Made by a program: the position numbers and the translations under genes. DNA of 49,426 nt, from contig JAIOPE010000054.1 of NCBI GenBank assembly GCA_021414065.1, forward strand, positions 1 through 49,426, read 5' to 3'. Within the stretch, counting starts at the first letter, position 1; each line of letters starts with the position of its first letter. This stretch comes from Planctomycetota bacterium. GTDB taxonomy: Bacteria; Planctomycetota; JAJSAM01; JAJVHW01. Below are positions 41,988 through 49,426 of the stretch, piece by piece. Below the pieces are notes generated by a model. The model saw nothing but the letters and a program-made list of their open reading frames with translations. It was not told where the DNA came from and made no database searches.

Positions 41988-43025
41988 GTGCAGTCCTCGG
42001 CCGTCTTCCGCTGCTCGCTCGCCGCGCTCCTGTTCGGAGCAGCAACGCCCGCCACGAAGCACCTGCTCGGTGACGTCGGGCCCGTCACGCTCGCCGGGTC
42101 GCTCTATCTCGGGGCGGCGGCGGCGGTGGCACCGATCGCGCTGGCTCAGCGGCGCGCCGGCTCCGGCGCGCGCGCCGATCGCAGGAATCTCGTCCGACTG
42201 GGCGGCGCGGTGATTGCGGGAGGGATCGTCGCGCCGGTGGCCCTCCTTCTGGGACTGCGTGCCGCCCGCGCCGCAGATGTATCGCTCTGGCTGCAACTCG
42301 AGATCGTTGCCACGGCGGTTCTGGCGGCGGCGTTCTTCCGGGAGCACCTCGGGCCGCGCACGTGGACGGCGCTCGCCGTGGTCGTTGCGGGCGGCGTGCT
42401 TCTCGCGGCGCCGCAGGGCTTCGGCACCATCGGCGCAGCCGCGCTCGTGGGGCTCGCCTGCATCGGATGGGGGATCGACAACAACCTGACGTCGCTCGTG
42501 GACCGTTTCACCCCGGCGCAGACGACGTTCGTGAAGGGGCTCGTGGCAGGGACGATCAATCTGTCGCTGGGACTCGCATCCGGCGAGGCGCTCCCGGGGG
42601 GCGAGACGCTGTTCCTCGCGCTTGCCGTCGGTGCGCTGTCGTACGGCGCGTCGATCGCGCTGTACGTGTCGGCCGCCCAGGAACTCGGCGCGACGCGTTC
42701 GCAACTCGTGTTCGCGACCGCGCCGGTGGCGGGGGCCGTGCTCAGTTGGGTGGCGCTGGGCGAGCCCGTGCAGTTTGTCCAGTGCATCGCAGCCGCCGTG
42801 ATGGCGGCCGGTGTCGTGCTGGCTCTGACGTCGAAACACACGCACGAGCACGCGCACGACGCGACGGTCCACGTCCACGGTCACAGCCACGACGACGGCC
42901 ACCACGCGCACGTCCACCCAGGACTGCCGCCGTGGGCCCGCCACTCCCACGAACACGAGCACGAAGCGATGCGTCACACGCATCCCCACGAGCCGGATCT
43001 GCATCACCGACACAGGCACGGCTGA
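41988..43025 (+). CDS. EamA/DMT-family transporter with His-rich C-terminal tail
   Basis: 345 aa. GTG 41988 is chosen because the TACCAT box at 41975 overlaps the ATG at 41979 and ends 7 nt before this GTG; 41979 remains possible. About ten transmembrane helices in two EamA repeats (SLAALLFGAATPATKHLLG; GTIGAAALVGLACIGWGIDN). The tail of about 65 residues is His/Asp-rich (THEHAHD, VHVHGHSHDDGHH), unusual for this superfamily and suggesting a metal-binding or metal-sensing role. Confidence 0.88.
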   Translation: MQSSAVFRCSLAALLFGAATPATKHLLGDVGPVTLAGSLYLGAAAAVAPIALAQRRAGSGARADRRNLVRLGGAVIAGGIVAPVALLLGLRAARAADVSLWLQLEIVATAVLAAAFFREHLGPRTWTALAVVVAGGVLLAAPQGFGTIGAAALVGLACIGWGIDNNLTSLVDRFTPAQTTFVKGLVAGTINLSLGLASGEALPGGETLFLALAVGALSYGASIALYVSAAQELGATRSQLVFATAPVAGAVLSWVALGEPVQFVQCIAAAVMAAGVVLALTSKHTHEHAHDATVHVHGHSHDDGHHAHVHPGLPPWARHSHEHEHEAMRHTHPHEPDLHHRHRHG

Positions 43026-43187
43026 GCTCCGGCTCGCGGTGCAGCGGAAGCCTGTCGGGGCGCGCAAACTGGACGGCACCGCGCGGCTAGGTGAGGCTTG
43101 TGCGATTCGATGGACTGCTTCGCCGGAAGTGCGCGCGAAGTCGTTGTCGTCAGTCGTCGAGCGAAGTCAAAGCGAGCACCCCGTCCC

Positions 43188-45020
43188 ATGCAGATCAGAA
43201 ACATCGCCATCGTCGCCCACGTTGACCACGGCAAGACCACCCTCGTGGACGGCCTCCTCCGCCAGTCCGGCACGTTCCGAGACAACCAGGTCGTCGCCGA
43301 GCGGGTCATGGACAGCAACGACCAGGAGCGCGAGCGCGGCATCACGATCCTGGCGAAGAACACGGCGGTGGACTGGCGCGGGACGCGCATCAACATCGTG
43401 GACACCCCGGGCCACTCCGACTTCGGCAGCGAGGTCGAGCGCGTCCTGAACATGGTGGACGCCGTGCTGCTCCTCGTGGACGCGGCCGAGGGGCCGATGC
43501 CGCAGACTCGGTTCGTCCTCGGAAAGGCGCTCGCACTCGGCAAGAAGGCGCTCGTCTGCATCAACAAGATCGACCGCAAGGACGCCCGTGCGCACGAGGT
43601 CCTGAACGAGGTGTTCGACCTGTTCGTCGCCCTCGAAGCGACCAGCGAGCAGCTCGATTTCCCGCACTGCTACGCCGTCGCCCGCGAGGGCTGGGCCGTG
43701 CGCGAGATGGAGCACACGTCGAAGGACCTGTCGCCGCTGTTCGACATGATCGTCGAGCACACGCCGGCGCCGGCCGTGGACGTGGACGCGCCGCTGCAGT
43801 TCCAGGTCTCGACGCTCGGCTACTCGGCTTTCCTCGGACGCATCTGCATCGGGCGCATCCAGCACGGCACGATCCGTCGCAACATGAACGCGGTCGTGTG
43901 CAAGCTCGACGGCACGCGCGAGCCGTTCAAGGTGACGAAGCTCCAGACCTTCCACGGCCTCGAACGCGTGGACTGCGAGTCGGCCCAGGCGGGCGACATC
44001 GTCGCGCTGTCGGGCGCCGGTTCCGCGACGGTCGGTGACACGATCTGCGCCGTCGAACTCCCCGTCGCGCTCCCGGGCATCGCCGTGGACGAGCCCACGC
44101 TCTCGATGACGTTCCTGCCGAACTCGAGCCCGTTCGCGGGCAAGGAAGGCAAGTTCGTCACGTCGCGCCAGATCCGCGAGCGGCTGGAGCGCGAGGCGAT
44201 CGCGAACGTGGGCCTCCGGATCGAACCGGGTCCGGGCCGCGAGAGCTTCATCGTCTCGGGCCGCGGCACGCTGCACCTCTCGGTGCTGATCGAGTCCATG
44301 CGCCGCGAGGGCTACGAGCTCGGCGTGAGCCAGCCGCAGGTCATCGAGAAGACGATCGACGGCGTCGTGAACGAGCCGTTCGAGCAGGTCGTCATCCTCT
44401 GCCCCGAGACATCCACCGGTGTCGTGATCCAGAAGCTGTCGCAGCGCGGCGGCGAGTTGCTGTCGCTCAAGGTGGACGAGCAGAAGCAGGCCCGTCTCGA
44501 GTGGACGATCCCGTCGCGCGGCCTCATCGGCTACCGCTCGGAGTTCCTCACCGACACGCGCGGCACCGGAACGATCTACCACCAGTTCAGCCACTTCGGC
44601 CCGGAGCAGGAAAAGCGCCGCCGCCGTCAGAACGGCGTGCTGATCGTGCTCGAGGACGGCGAAACGGTCGCCTTCTCGCTCAACACGCTCCAGGAGCGCG
44701 GGCAGCTCTTCTGGCCCGCGGGCCGCAAGGTGTACGCCGGGATGATCTGCGGGCTCCACAGCCGCGACAACGATCTCGTCGTCAATCCCTGCAAGGGCAA
44801 GAAGCTGACGAACATCCGCGCGGCGGGTTCCGACGACAACGTCATCCTCACGCCGCCCCGCGACTTCACGCTCGAAGAGGCGCTCGAGTTCATTGAGGCC
44901 GACGAACTCGTCGAGGTCACGCCCCAGACCATCCGCATCCGCAAGCGCACGCTGAACCACGACGAGCGCCGCCGTGAAGAGCGCTCCGCGAACAAGGCGG
45001 CGGCTTCGTCCGAGGAGTAG
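43188..45020 (+). CDS. typA: Translational GTPase TypA/BipA
   Basis: 610 aa from ATG 43188; an earlier frame start adds low-quality sequence. G1 AHVDHGKTT (10-18), G2 RGITI, G3 DTPGH, G4 NKID, then EF-G-like domains II, III and V and the C-terminal BipA domain (CPETSTGVVIQKLSQRGGEL; PSRGLIGYRSEF). It acts in 50S ribosome assembly and stress or cold growth. All GTPase motifs are intact. Confidence 0.96.
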   Translation: MQIRNIAIVAHVDHGKTTLVDGLLRQSGTFRDNQVVAERVMDSNDQERERGITILAKNTAVDWRGTRINIVDTPGHSDFGSEVERVLNMVDAVLLLVDAAEGPMPQTRFVLGKALALGKKALVCINKIDRKDARAHEVLNEVFDLFVALEATSEQLDFPHCYAVAREGWAVREMEHTSKDLSPLFDMIVEHTPAPAVDVDAPLQFQVSTLGYSAFLGRICIGRIQHGTIRRNMNAVVCKLDGTREPFKVTKLQTFHGLERVDCESAQAGDIVALSGAGSATVGDTICAVELPVALPGIAVDEPTLSMTFLPNSSPFAGKEGKFVTSRQIRERLEREAIANVGLRIEPGPGRESFIVSGRGTLHLSVLIESMRREGYELGVSQPQVIEKTIDGVVNEPFEQVVILCPETSTGVVIQKLSQRGGELLSLKVDEQKQARLEWTIPSRGLIGYRSEFLTDTRGTGTIYHQFSHFGPEQEKRRRRQNGVLIVLEDGETVAFSLNTLQERGQLFWPAGRKVYAGMICGLHSRDNDLVVNPCKGKKLTNIRAAGSDDNVILTPPRDFTLEEALEFIEADELVEVTPQTIRIRKRTLNHDERRREERSANKAAASSEE

Positions 45021-45043
45021 TTCGCACGTTCGGTGCGAGCGGT

Positions 45044-45072
45044 GGGGCGGTCCGTTCCGAACGGGCCGCCCC
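45044..45072. terminator. Bidirectional hairpin terminator between typA and the DinB-like gene
   Basis: GGGGCGG-T-CCGTT with AACGG-G-CCGCCCC: 13 paired positions including a G-T pair, loop CCG. It lies 24 bp after the typA stop and 9 bp before the end of the convergent gene. On the plus strand it is followed by GCTTCGTTTC. Confidence 0.65.
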
Positions 45073-45080
45073 GCTTCGTT

Positions 45081-45650
45081 TCAGGCGTCTGCGGCGTCGT
45101 GCGCGAGCGCGACGTGGTGATCGAAGTGGATGCACGCGAACCGCAGCCACTCGGCAGTGCTCATGGGGCCGAGCGCGAAGTGGGGAAACCTCGCTGCACC
45201 TCCGCCGTCACCGCTGCCGATGCGTGCACCGACGAGTCGCGGCGACAACGCGCCGAGAGCCTCCGCGAGCGCGTCGAGATGCGCACGCGTCGCCGCGTGA
45301 GTCACGTCGGGCGGGGGCTTCATTTTCTCCGGTGCGTCGGCACGCCCGCGCGGGATGAACCCGGTCGCCAGGATCATCTGCAGGTTCGGCTGCTGCGCGC
45401 CCGGCCCGACGCACCCGGGCGCCCGAGTCAGAATCGCGTCGACGGCGCGGCAGATCGACAGCGTCGCGAGCGCGGCGTGGTCGATCTGCTGGCGAGGCGA
45501 CCACTGCGAGACACCTGGGTTCACCCGTGCGAGGCGGTCGAGCCCGCCCGCTTGCGCGTCGGCCGCGGCGCGGTCGAGCCACGCGGCGACGTCGGACGTC
45601 ATCCGACGGAGCGACTCCAGATCGGCGGTGGGGTCGGAGGGGGGCGTCAT
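45081..45650 (-). CDS. DUF1569 / DinB-like four-helix protein
   Basis: 189 aa from ATG 45650. Helical bundle: LESLRRMTSDVAAWLDRA, PRQQIDHAALATLSICRAV with the first His, and MSTAEWLRFACIHFDHHVAL with the metal-binding His residues, the DUF1569 pattern. Possible metal-dependent enzyme. Its ATG overlaps the stop of the PEP-CTERM gene (ATGA), so it is the last gene of a coupled three-gene operon. Confidence 0.83.
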   Translation of the reverse strand: MTPPSDPTADLESLRRMTSDVAAWLDRAAADAQAGGLDRLARVNPGVSQWSPRQQIDHAALATLSICRAVDAILTRAPGCVGPGAQQPNLQMILATGFIPRGRADAPEKMKPPPDVTHAATRAHLDALAEALGALSPRLVGARIGSGDGGGAARFPHFALGPMSTAEWLRFACIHFDHHVALAHDAADA

Positions 45651-46579
45651 TGCGCGTGAGCGTACGTCCCCTTCCGGATGTGTGGCGACGAGTCCGTGGG
45701 GTTCGGACTTACGCCGCCCGCCCCAACTCCCCGGTTCGCCGCCGCCCGTCGTCGGCGCCTCACGACAGCGCCGAGCCCTGCGAGTCCCAGCGTGAACAGA
45801 GCGATCGCCCCGGGCTCGGGGTTGTGCGTGACGCCGAACTGGAAGCGGTCGGCGGCCCACGACTCCGAGTTCCCGCTGCCGCCGGGCGTGTCGTCACCGA
45901 CCACCAGGACGACCTGATCGAAGAACGACGCGTCGCCGACGGCCACCACACCGAGGAAGTGGACCTCGTTGTTGCCTGCGTTCGGGCCCGCGAAACTGAA
46001 CGCGTGCGAGAACACGAGCGTGCCGCCGTCGTAGAGACGGAGCAGGCCCGGCGTGCCTGCCGCAGCGGCTTCGAAGTCGATCAGGTCGAGCGCGAAGTGG
46101 CCGATGCCGAGGTTCCCCGGCGTGGTCGTGAAGTCCACGAGCAGGGCGTTGCGCGACGCGGTGCTGTCGGACGCCCCGGCGGAGTCGTACCCGAACGTGC
46201 CGGCGCCGGTGGCCGTGCCCTGCGACGCTGGGAGTTCGACCGTGAGCGTGCTCGTGCTCGCGACGTCGCCGCCCGCCAAGCCGGGCGTGATCGTGCCGGT
46301 CGGTGCGTTCGAGAAGTTCACGTCGTACACGCGGAACGCGAAGGCCCCGCCGGCGGGAGTTCCGCTGCGCGCAACCGAGGCCGTCACGCCGGCGGAAGGG
46401 TCCGGTGCAAGTGCGCCGCCGGTGTCGATGATCGTGGTTGTCGCCCCGCCGGCGAGCGCGGCGTTGAAGCCTGTTGCGTCGTCCTGGAAGACGACGTAGG
46501 AGCCGGCGTCGGCCCGCGGCACGAAGGCACAGGCGAGAAGCGCCGCCAGAGCGGTGGTGAGGCGTCGAAGGTGTGTCAT
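45647..46579 (-). CDS. PEP-CTERM sorting-signal exported protein
   Basis: 310 aa from ATG 46579. Sec signal (MTHLRRLTTALAALLACAFV, cleavage near ADA-GS), a secreted beta-rich domain (VVFQDDATGFNAALAG to WAADRFQFGV), and a PEP-CTERM tail: NPEPGAIALFTLGLAGLGAVV then five Arg (RRRRR). PEP-CTERM proteins are processed by exosortase and placed on the cell surface. Here another 33 residues follow the Arg cluster, longer than usual. It overlaps the TPR gene stop by ATGA. No exosortase is in the window. Confidence 0.85.
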   Translation of the reverse strand: MTHLRRLTTALAALLACAFVPRADAGSYVVFQDDATGFNAALAGGATTTIIDTGGALAPDPSAGVTASVARSGTPAGGAFAFRVYDVNFSNAPTGTITPGLAGGDVASTSTLTVELPASQGTATGAGTFGYDSAGASDSTASRNALLVDFTTTPGNLGIGHFALDLIDFEAAAAGTPGLLRLYDGGTLVFSHAFSFAGPNAGNNEVHFLGVVAVGDASFFDQVVLVVGDDTPGGSGNSESWAADRFQFGVTHNPEPGAIALFTLGLAGLGAVVRRRRRAAANRGVGAGGVSPNPTDSSPHIRKGTYAHAQ

Positions 46580-48726
46580 CGGTCCATCTCCAAGTGTGCG
46601 CTCCTCGCGATGCCTCGGACGAGCGGATCGCGGCGGAGTCGTGGGGCGACGCTGAGTGCTGCGCTGAGCGCCGCGCGCGCGGCGTCTGTGCGTCCGAGTG
46701 CAAGCAGGGAGCGAGCGTGGCGGATCGCGACGTCGGCGTCGCGCGGAAGCGCGGCACGTGCGCGGGCGATGTCGGCCTGGGCGCCGTCGTAGTCGCGCAG
46801 GAGGTAGCGAATCCACCCGCGCGTGTCGAGCGCCTGCGGCGACCGGGGAAGTCGCCGGACGGCGTCGTCGGCGAACGGAAGGGCTTCCGCCGGGCTGCGT
46901 CGGCGGACCGCGAGGAGCCACGCGAGGTTGTTCGATGCGATGCCGAGGCGGGGCTCGCGCCGCAGGGCGTCGCGGGACCACACCTCCGCGTCGTCGAAAT
47001 CGCCCGCGATCTCCGCAGCGGCGCCGAGCGCGAACGAGAGCGCCGCCGACGGCCGACGCGCCGACTCCTCGCGGAGCGTCGCGCGGTGGACGCGAATTGC
47101 ATCCGGTCCGCCGCCCGCGGTGCGGGCGAGTCCGATCAGCCCGAGTCGCGCGTCGATTGCGTCGGGATCGAGTCGCACCGCCGTCTCGAAGGCCGCTGTG
47201 GCCTCCAGCGCAATCGCAGCGTCGGCGCGGTCGCCGTCTCGGGCTCCGCACCGCGCAGCGAGCATGCGGCCGAGATGCGAGTGGGCGCTCGCGCAGCCCG
47301 GGTCGTCGCGTGCGACCTCGCGCAGAAGTCGCTCCGCGTCGTCGCGGCGGTCGATCGCCAGGAGCGTCACGGCGAGGCGCACGCGCAGTTGCGAGGAGCC
47401 GGGCGTCGAGTCCACGGCCGTCTGCATCAACGACGCGGCTTCCGGCGCGCGGCCGGTCCGGACGAGCAGGTCCGCGAGACGGTCCACTGCGGCGGCATCG
47501 GTCGGCGCCGCCGTCAGCACGCGTCGGAGCGCGGACTCCGCGCCGACGTCGTCCCCCGTAGCTTCGAGACTCACCGCAAGGAAGTACGCGGCGACGGCTG
47601 TCGGTTGATCCGGCCCGCAGCGGGCGAGCCACTCGCGACACGCGCGGGCGGCATCGAGCGGTTGATTGCGCTCGATGTGGGACGCAGCGAGCGCGCGCAA
47701 CACATGCTCGTCGCCGGGGGCGCGCTGGCTGGCGAGGGTGAGCATCCAGGCGGAGTCGTCCGCTCGTCCGGAGGCGAGCAGGTGGCATCCGAGGAAGTAC
47801 GGCTCCGCCGGGCCGTGCGGCGCTGCGGCGCGCAGCAACTCGGCACAACGCACGACACTCGGGCCGTCGTCCAGCCGAGCCAGGGCCGTCGCGAGAACGC
47901 AAAGCGCGACGGGATCCGCCGGGTGCTGGGCGATCCAGCGCTCCAGACTCACCGCGGTGGCGCGAGCGTCGCCTTCGGCCCACGCGCGCAGCCCGGTGAC
48001 CAGCGGCGGTTCACCCGATGCCACTCGCCACGACTGGATGCGAGCGAGCGCGGATGAAAGGCGCTCGGACGGCGCGGCGGCCGCGGCCGCCTTCAGCGTC
48101 GCCGCCGCGGCGTTGAAGTCGCCAAGGGCGGCATCCGCCGCTGCGCCGAGGATCGCCGCCTGTGCCGCCTCTGCCGGAGGTGCCGCGCGCATCGCAACGA
48201 GACGGCGCTTCGCGTCGCTCGCGTCCCCCTCGGCGAGTCGCGCGGCCACGGCCACCGCGGTCGCGGCGAACGCCTTTCCGCCCGGGGCTCGACCCGAATC
48301 AGGAGCAGCGTCCACGCGGCGCACGGCTTCGTCGAACCACTCCCGTGCGCAGCGCCGAAGCTCCGGGCCATTGCGTGCCGTGCGACTGATGCAGCGCGCG
48401 AGGAGACCCGCCGCGAGCGCCGACTCGGCGTCGCCCGTGTCCCGGCGTGCGGCTGACTCGATGCGCGCGAGCGCAGTTGGGAGGTCTCCGGCCAGCGCGC
48501 GGGCGAGCGACGAGAGCTCGGCGGTGCCGTCGATCCCGTCGGACGCTCTGAACGCCAGGTCTGCGGCGTGGACTGCTCGCTCGATCTCGCCGGAGTGCAT
48601 CCGGGCGATCGCTTCGCGGACAGCGCGCCGCAGCGGGTCCGCCTTGGGACGAGACAGGGCCAACACGGCGCCGGCAGCGAGCGCTGCCGCGAGCAGGGCC
48701 AAGAGGAAACGTCGTCTGAGTTGCAT
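46576..48726 (-). CDS. Membrane-anchored TPR-repeat protein
   Basis: 716 aa. N-terminal anchor (RRRFLLALLAAALAAGAVLAL), then tetratricopeptide repeats across the protein, with typical A-x-x-x-L-x-x-x-L-x-P spacing, e.g. AESALRRVLTAAPTDAAAV, SHLGRMLAARCGARDGD, AAFETAVRLDPDAIDARLGL, NNLAWLLAVRRRSPAEALPF. It resembles the TPR proteins that accompany PEP-CTERM/exosortase systems and precedes a PEP-CTERM gene with a 4-nt overlap, so it may assist export or assembly of that product. Confidence 0.85.
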   Translation of the reverse strand: MQLRRRFLLALLAAALAAGAVLALSRPKADPLRRAVREAIARMHSGEIERAVHAADLAFRASDGIDGTAELSSLARALAGDLPTALARIESAARRDTGDAESALAAGLLARCISRTARNGPELRRCAREWFDEAVRRVDAAPDSGRAPGGKAFAATAVAVAARLAEGDASDAKRRLVAMRAAPPAEAAQAAILGAAADAALGDFNAAAATLKAAAAAAPSERLSSALARIQSWRVASGEPPLVTGLRAWAEGDARATAVSLERWIAQHPADPVALCVLATALARLDDGPSVVRCAELLRAAAPHGPAEPYFLGCHLLASGRADDSAWMLTLASQRAPGDEHVLRALAASHIERNQPLDAARACREWLARCGPDQPTAVAAYFLAVSLEATGDDVGAESALRRVLTAAPTDAAAVDRLADLLVRTGRAPEAASLMQTAVDSTPGSSQLRVRLAVTLLAIDRRDDAERLLREVARDDPGCASAHSHLGRMLAARCGARDGDRADAAIALEATAAFETAVRLDPDAIDARLGLIGLARTAGGGPDAIRVHRATLREESARRPSAALSFALGAAAEIAGDFDDAEVWSRDALRREPRLGIASNNLAWLLAVRRRSPAEALPFADDAVRRLPRSPQALDTRGWIRYLLRDYDGAQADIARARAALPRDADVAIRHARSLLALGRTDAARAALSAALSVAPRLRRDPLVRGIARSAHLEMDR

Positions 48727-48964
48727 GGGGTCTCCACCCCATCAGTCGTTTGGGACCCCCCGAAAGTGACATCCGGATTCCGTGCCTCTTTCGGATGCGC
48801 GACGCATTGGGTTGCTGGCGCACGTCCCGACACGGGGCGCAGGCCCGGTGTGGCCGGCGCCGCGCCGACCCCGCCGATGCGTGTCCACACCCGGCGGAAT
48901 CCGGCCATCGCACGCGTCCCGCCGCCCGTTCAGTCGCACGCAGCCCCTACCACGGAGACAGAAC

Positions 48965-49426
48965 ATGAAGCCGACTCGCATCCTCGCCGCCGTCCTCGGT
49001 GGCATCCTCGCCCTGACTCTCGCGCCTGCAGCATTCGCCGCAGGCGGGAACGTCACCGTTTCCGTGCTCGCCACGGGCGTTCTGAACATCACAGGCGACT
49101 CCGGTGACAACCAGATCTCGATCACGCCGAATGGCATGAACTCGTTCATCGTGACCGGACTGAACGGCACGACGGTGAACCTCACCGCCTCGGCCACGAC
49201 GACGGGCGTGCGTTCGATCCGTGCCTTCATGGGTGCCGGCGACGACGTCGTGGACGTCACGGGCGGCCGGATACGCGGCGACCTGAGCCCGCTTCTCTCA
49301 CGACCGGTGTCGATCTCGCATTCGCCGGACGTCGGCGGGTCTCGCGAGCGGGCATTCGCGGTCTCGGAGACCTGCGCGCGTGGTTTCCGACGCCTTCGGT
49401 GGGCGGATTCGGCGGTCCAATCCCGC
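48965..49426 (+). CDS. Secreted protein with calcium-binding-like repeats, 5' part (runs off edge)
   Basis: 154 codons from ATG 48965 with no stop before the window end. Sec signal ILAAVLGGILALTLAPAAFA, then LNITGDSGDNQISITPNG and IRAFMGAGDDVVDVTGGRI, the GDSGDN / GAGDD repeat style of RTX-like or planctomycete surface beta-helix proteins. After IRGDL the sequence becomes compositionally different (LLSRPVSISHSP, Arg-rich), so the last 150 bp may be out of frame or a joined sequence. Divergent from the TPR gene. Confidence 0.6.
   Translation, partial: MKPTRILAAVLGGILALTLAPAAFAAGGNVTVSVLATGVLNITGDSGDNQISITPNGMNSFIVTGLNGTTVNLTASATTTGVRSIRAFMGAGDDVVDVTGGRIRGDLSPLLSRPVSISHSPDVGGSRERAFAVSETCARGFRRLRWADSAVQSR

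Noticed and set aside
1-49426. CRISPR array, rRNA genes or complete tRNA genes
   Set aside because: I saw no regularly spaced repeats and no rRNA sequence; the only tRNA sequence is the pair of 3' fragments near 2.8 kb.

Overview
The window is high-GC bacterial chromosome, coding almost edge to edge on both strands. The gene mix suggests an uncultured planctomycete-like bacterium: secreted alpha/alpha-barrel (prenyltransferase-repeat) proteins, very large carboxypeptidase-regulatory-like proteins, a Ser/Thr kinase with a FecR-like sensor half, FHA plus DUF4388, and a PEP-CTERM protein with a TPR partner. This is an inference from gene content; there is no rRNA gene to anchor it.

Layout. 1-2.8 kb is the end of an integrated element: a partial gene, a protein with a phage head-morphogenesis (Mu gpF / SPP1 gp7-type) C-terminus, and a tyrosine integrase beside the 3' half of a tRNA-Arg(TCG), which is the attachment site. 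3-9.7 kb is core chromosome: DEAD-box helicase, DmeF-type metal exporter, barrel protein, glycosyltransferase. 9.8-14.8 kb holds an ADP-forming acyl-CoA synthetase converging on a PDZ/carboxypeptidase-regulatory protein that has lost its own stop codon, then gmhA. 15.1-20.4 kb carries an RHH regulator coupled to a methyltransferase, a hicBA pair whose toxin has an internal TGA, and two minus-strand genes bracketed by REP-like palindromes. 20.7-29.3 kb has a DinB protein, M28 peptidase, glutathione peroxidase, FHA protein, a 248-bp MITE-like element, CysQ and a sensor kinase.

29.4-34.2 kb is the most unusual part. A thioredoxin-fold gene is interrupted by one in-frame TGA placed exactly where the first Cys of a CxxC motif belongs, with a SECIS-like hairpin just downstream: a candidate selenoprotein that ordinary annotation would split or truncate. 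It is followed by an array of small genes (two- and four-helix membrane proteins, DUF1801, DUF2314, S24/S26-like), most preceded by a related promoter-plus-hairpin leader, with gene fragments left from duplication.

34.3-41.9 kb: nucleotidyltransferase pair, M14 peptidase, VapBC-type toxin-antitoxin with an AT-rich palindromic operator, PLP decarboxylase, an L7/L12-like membrane protein, rsmE and a SagB-type double nitroreductase. 42-49.4 kb: EamA transporter with a His-rich tail, typA, then a translationally coupled TPR / PEP-CTERM / DinB operon and a secreted protein running off the right edge.

About eleven genes have a TANNNT-like -10 box ending 6-7 nt before the start codon and no Shine-Dalgarno, which points to widespread leaderless transcription. 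Others (integrase, the 22.8 kb lipoprotein, DUF1801, RHH) have clear Shine-Dalgarno sites.
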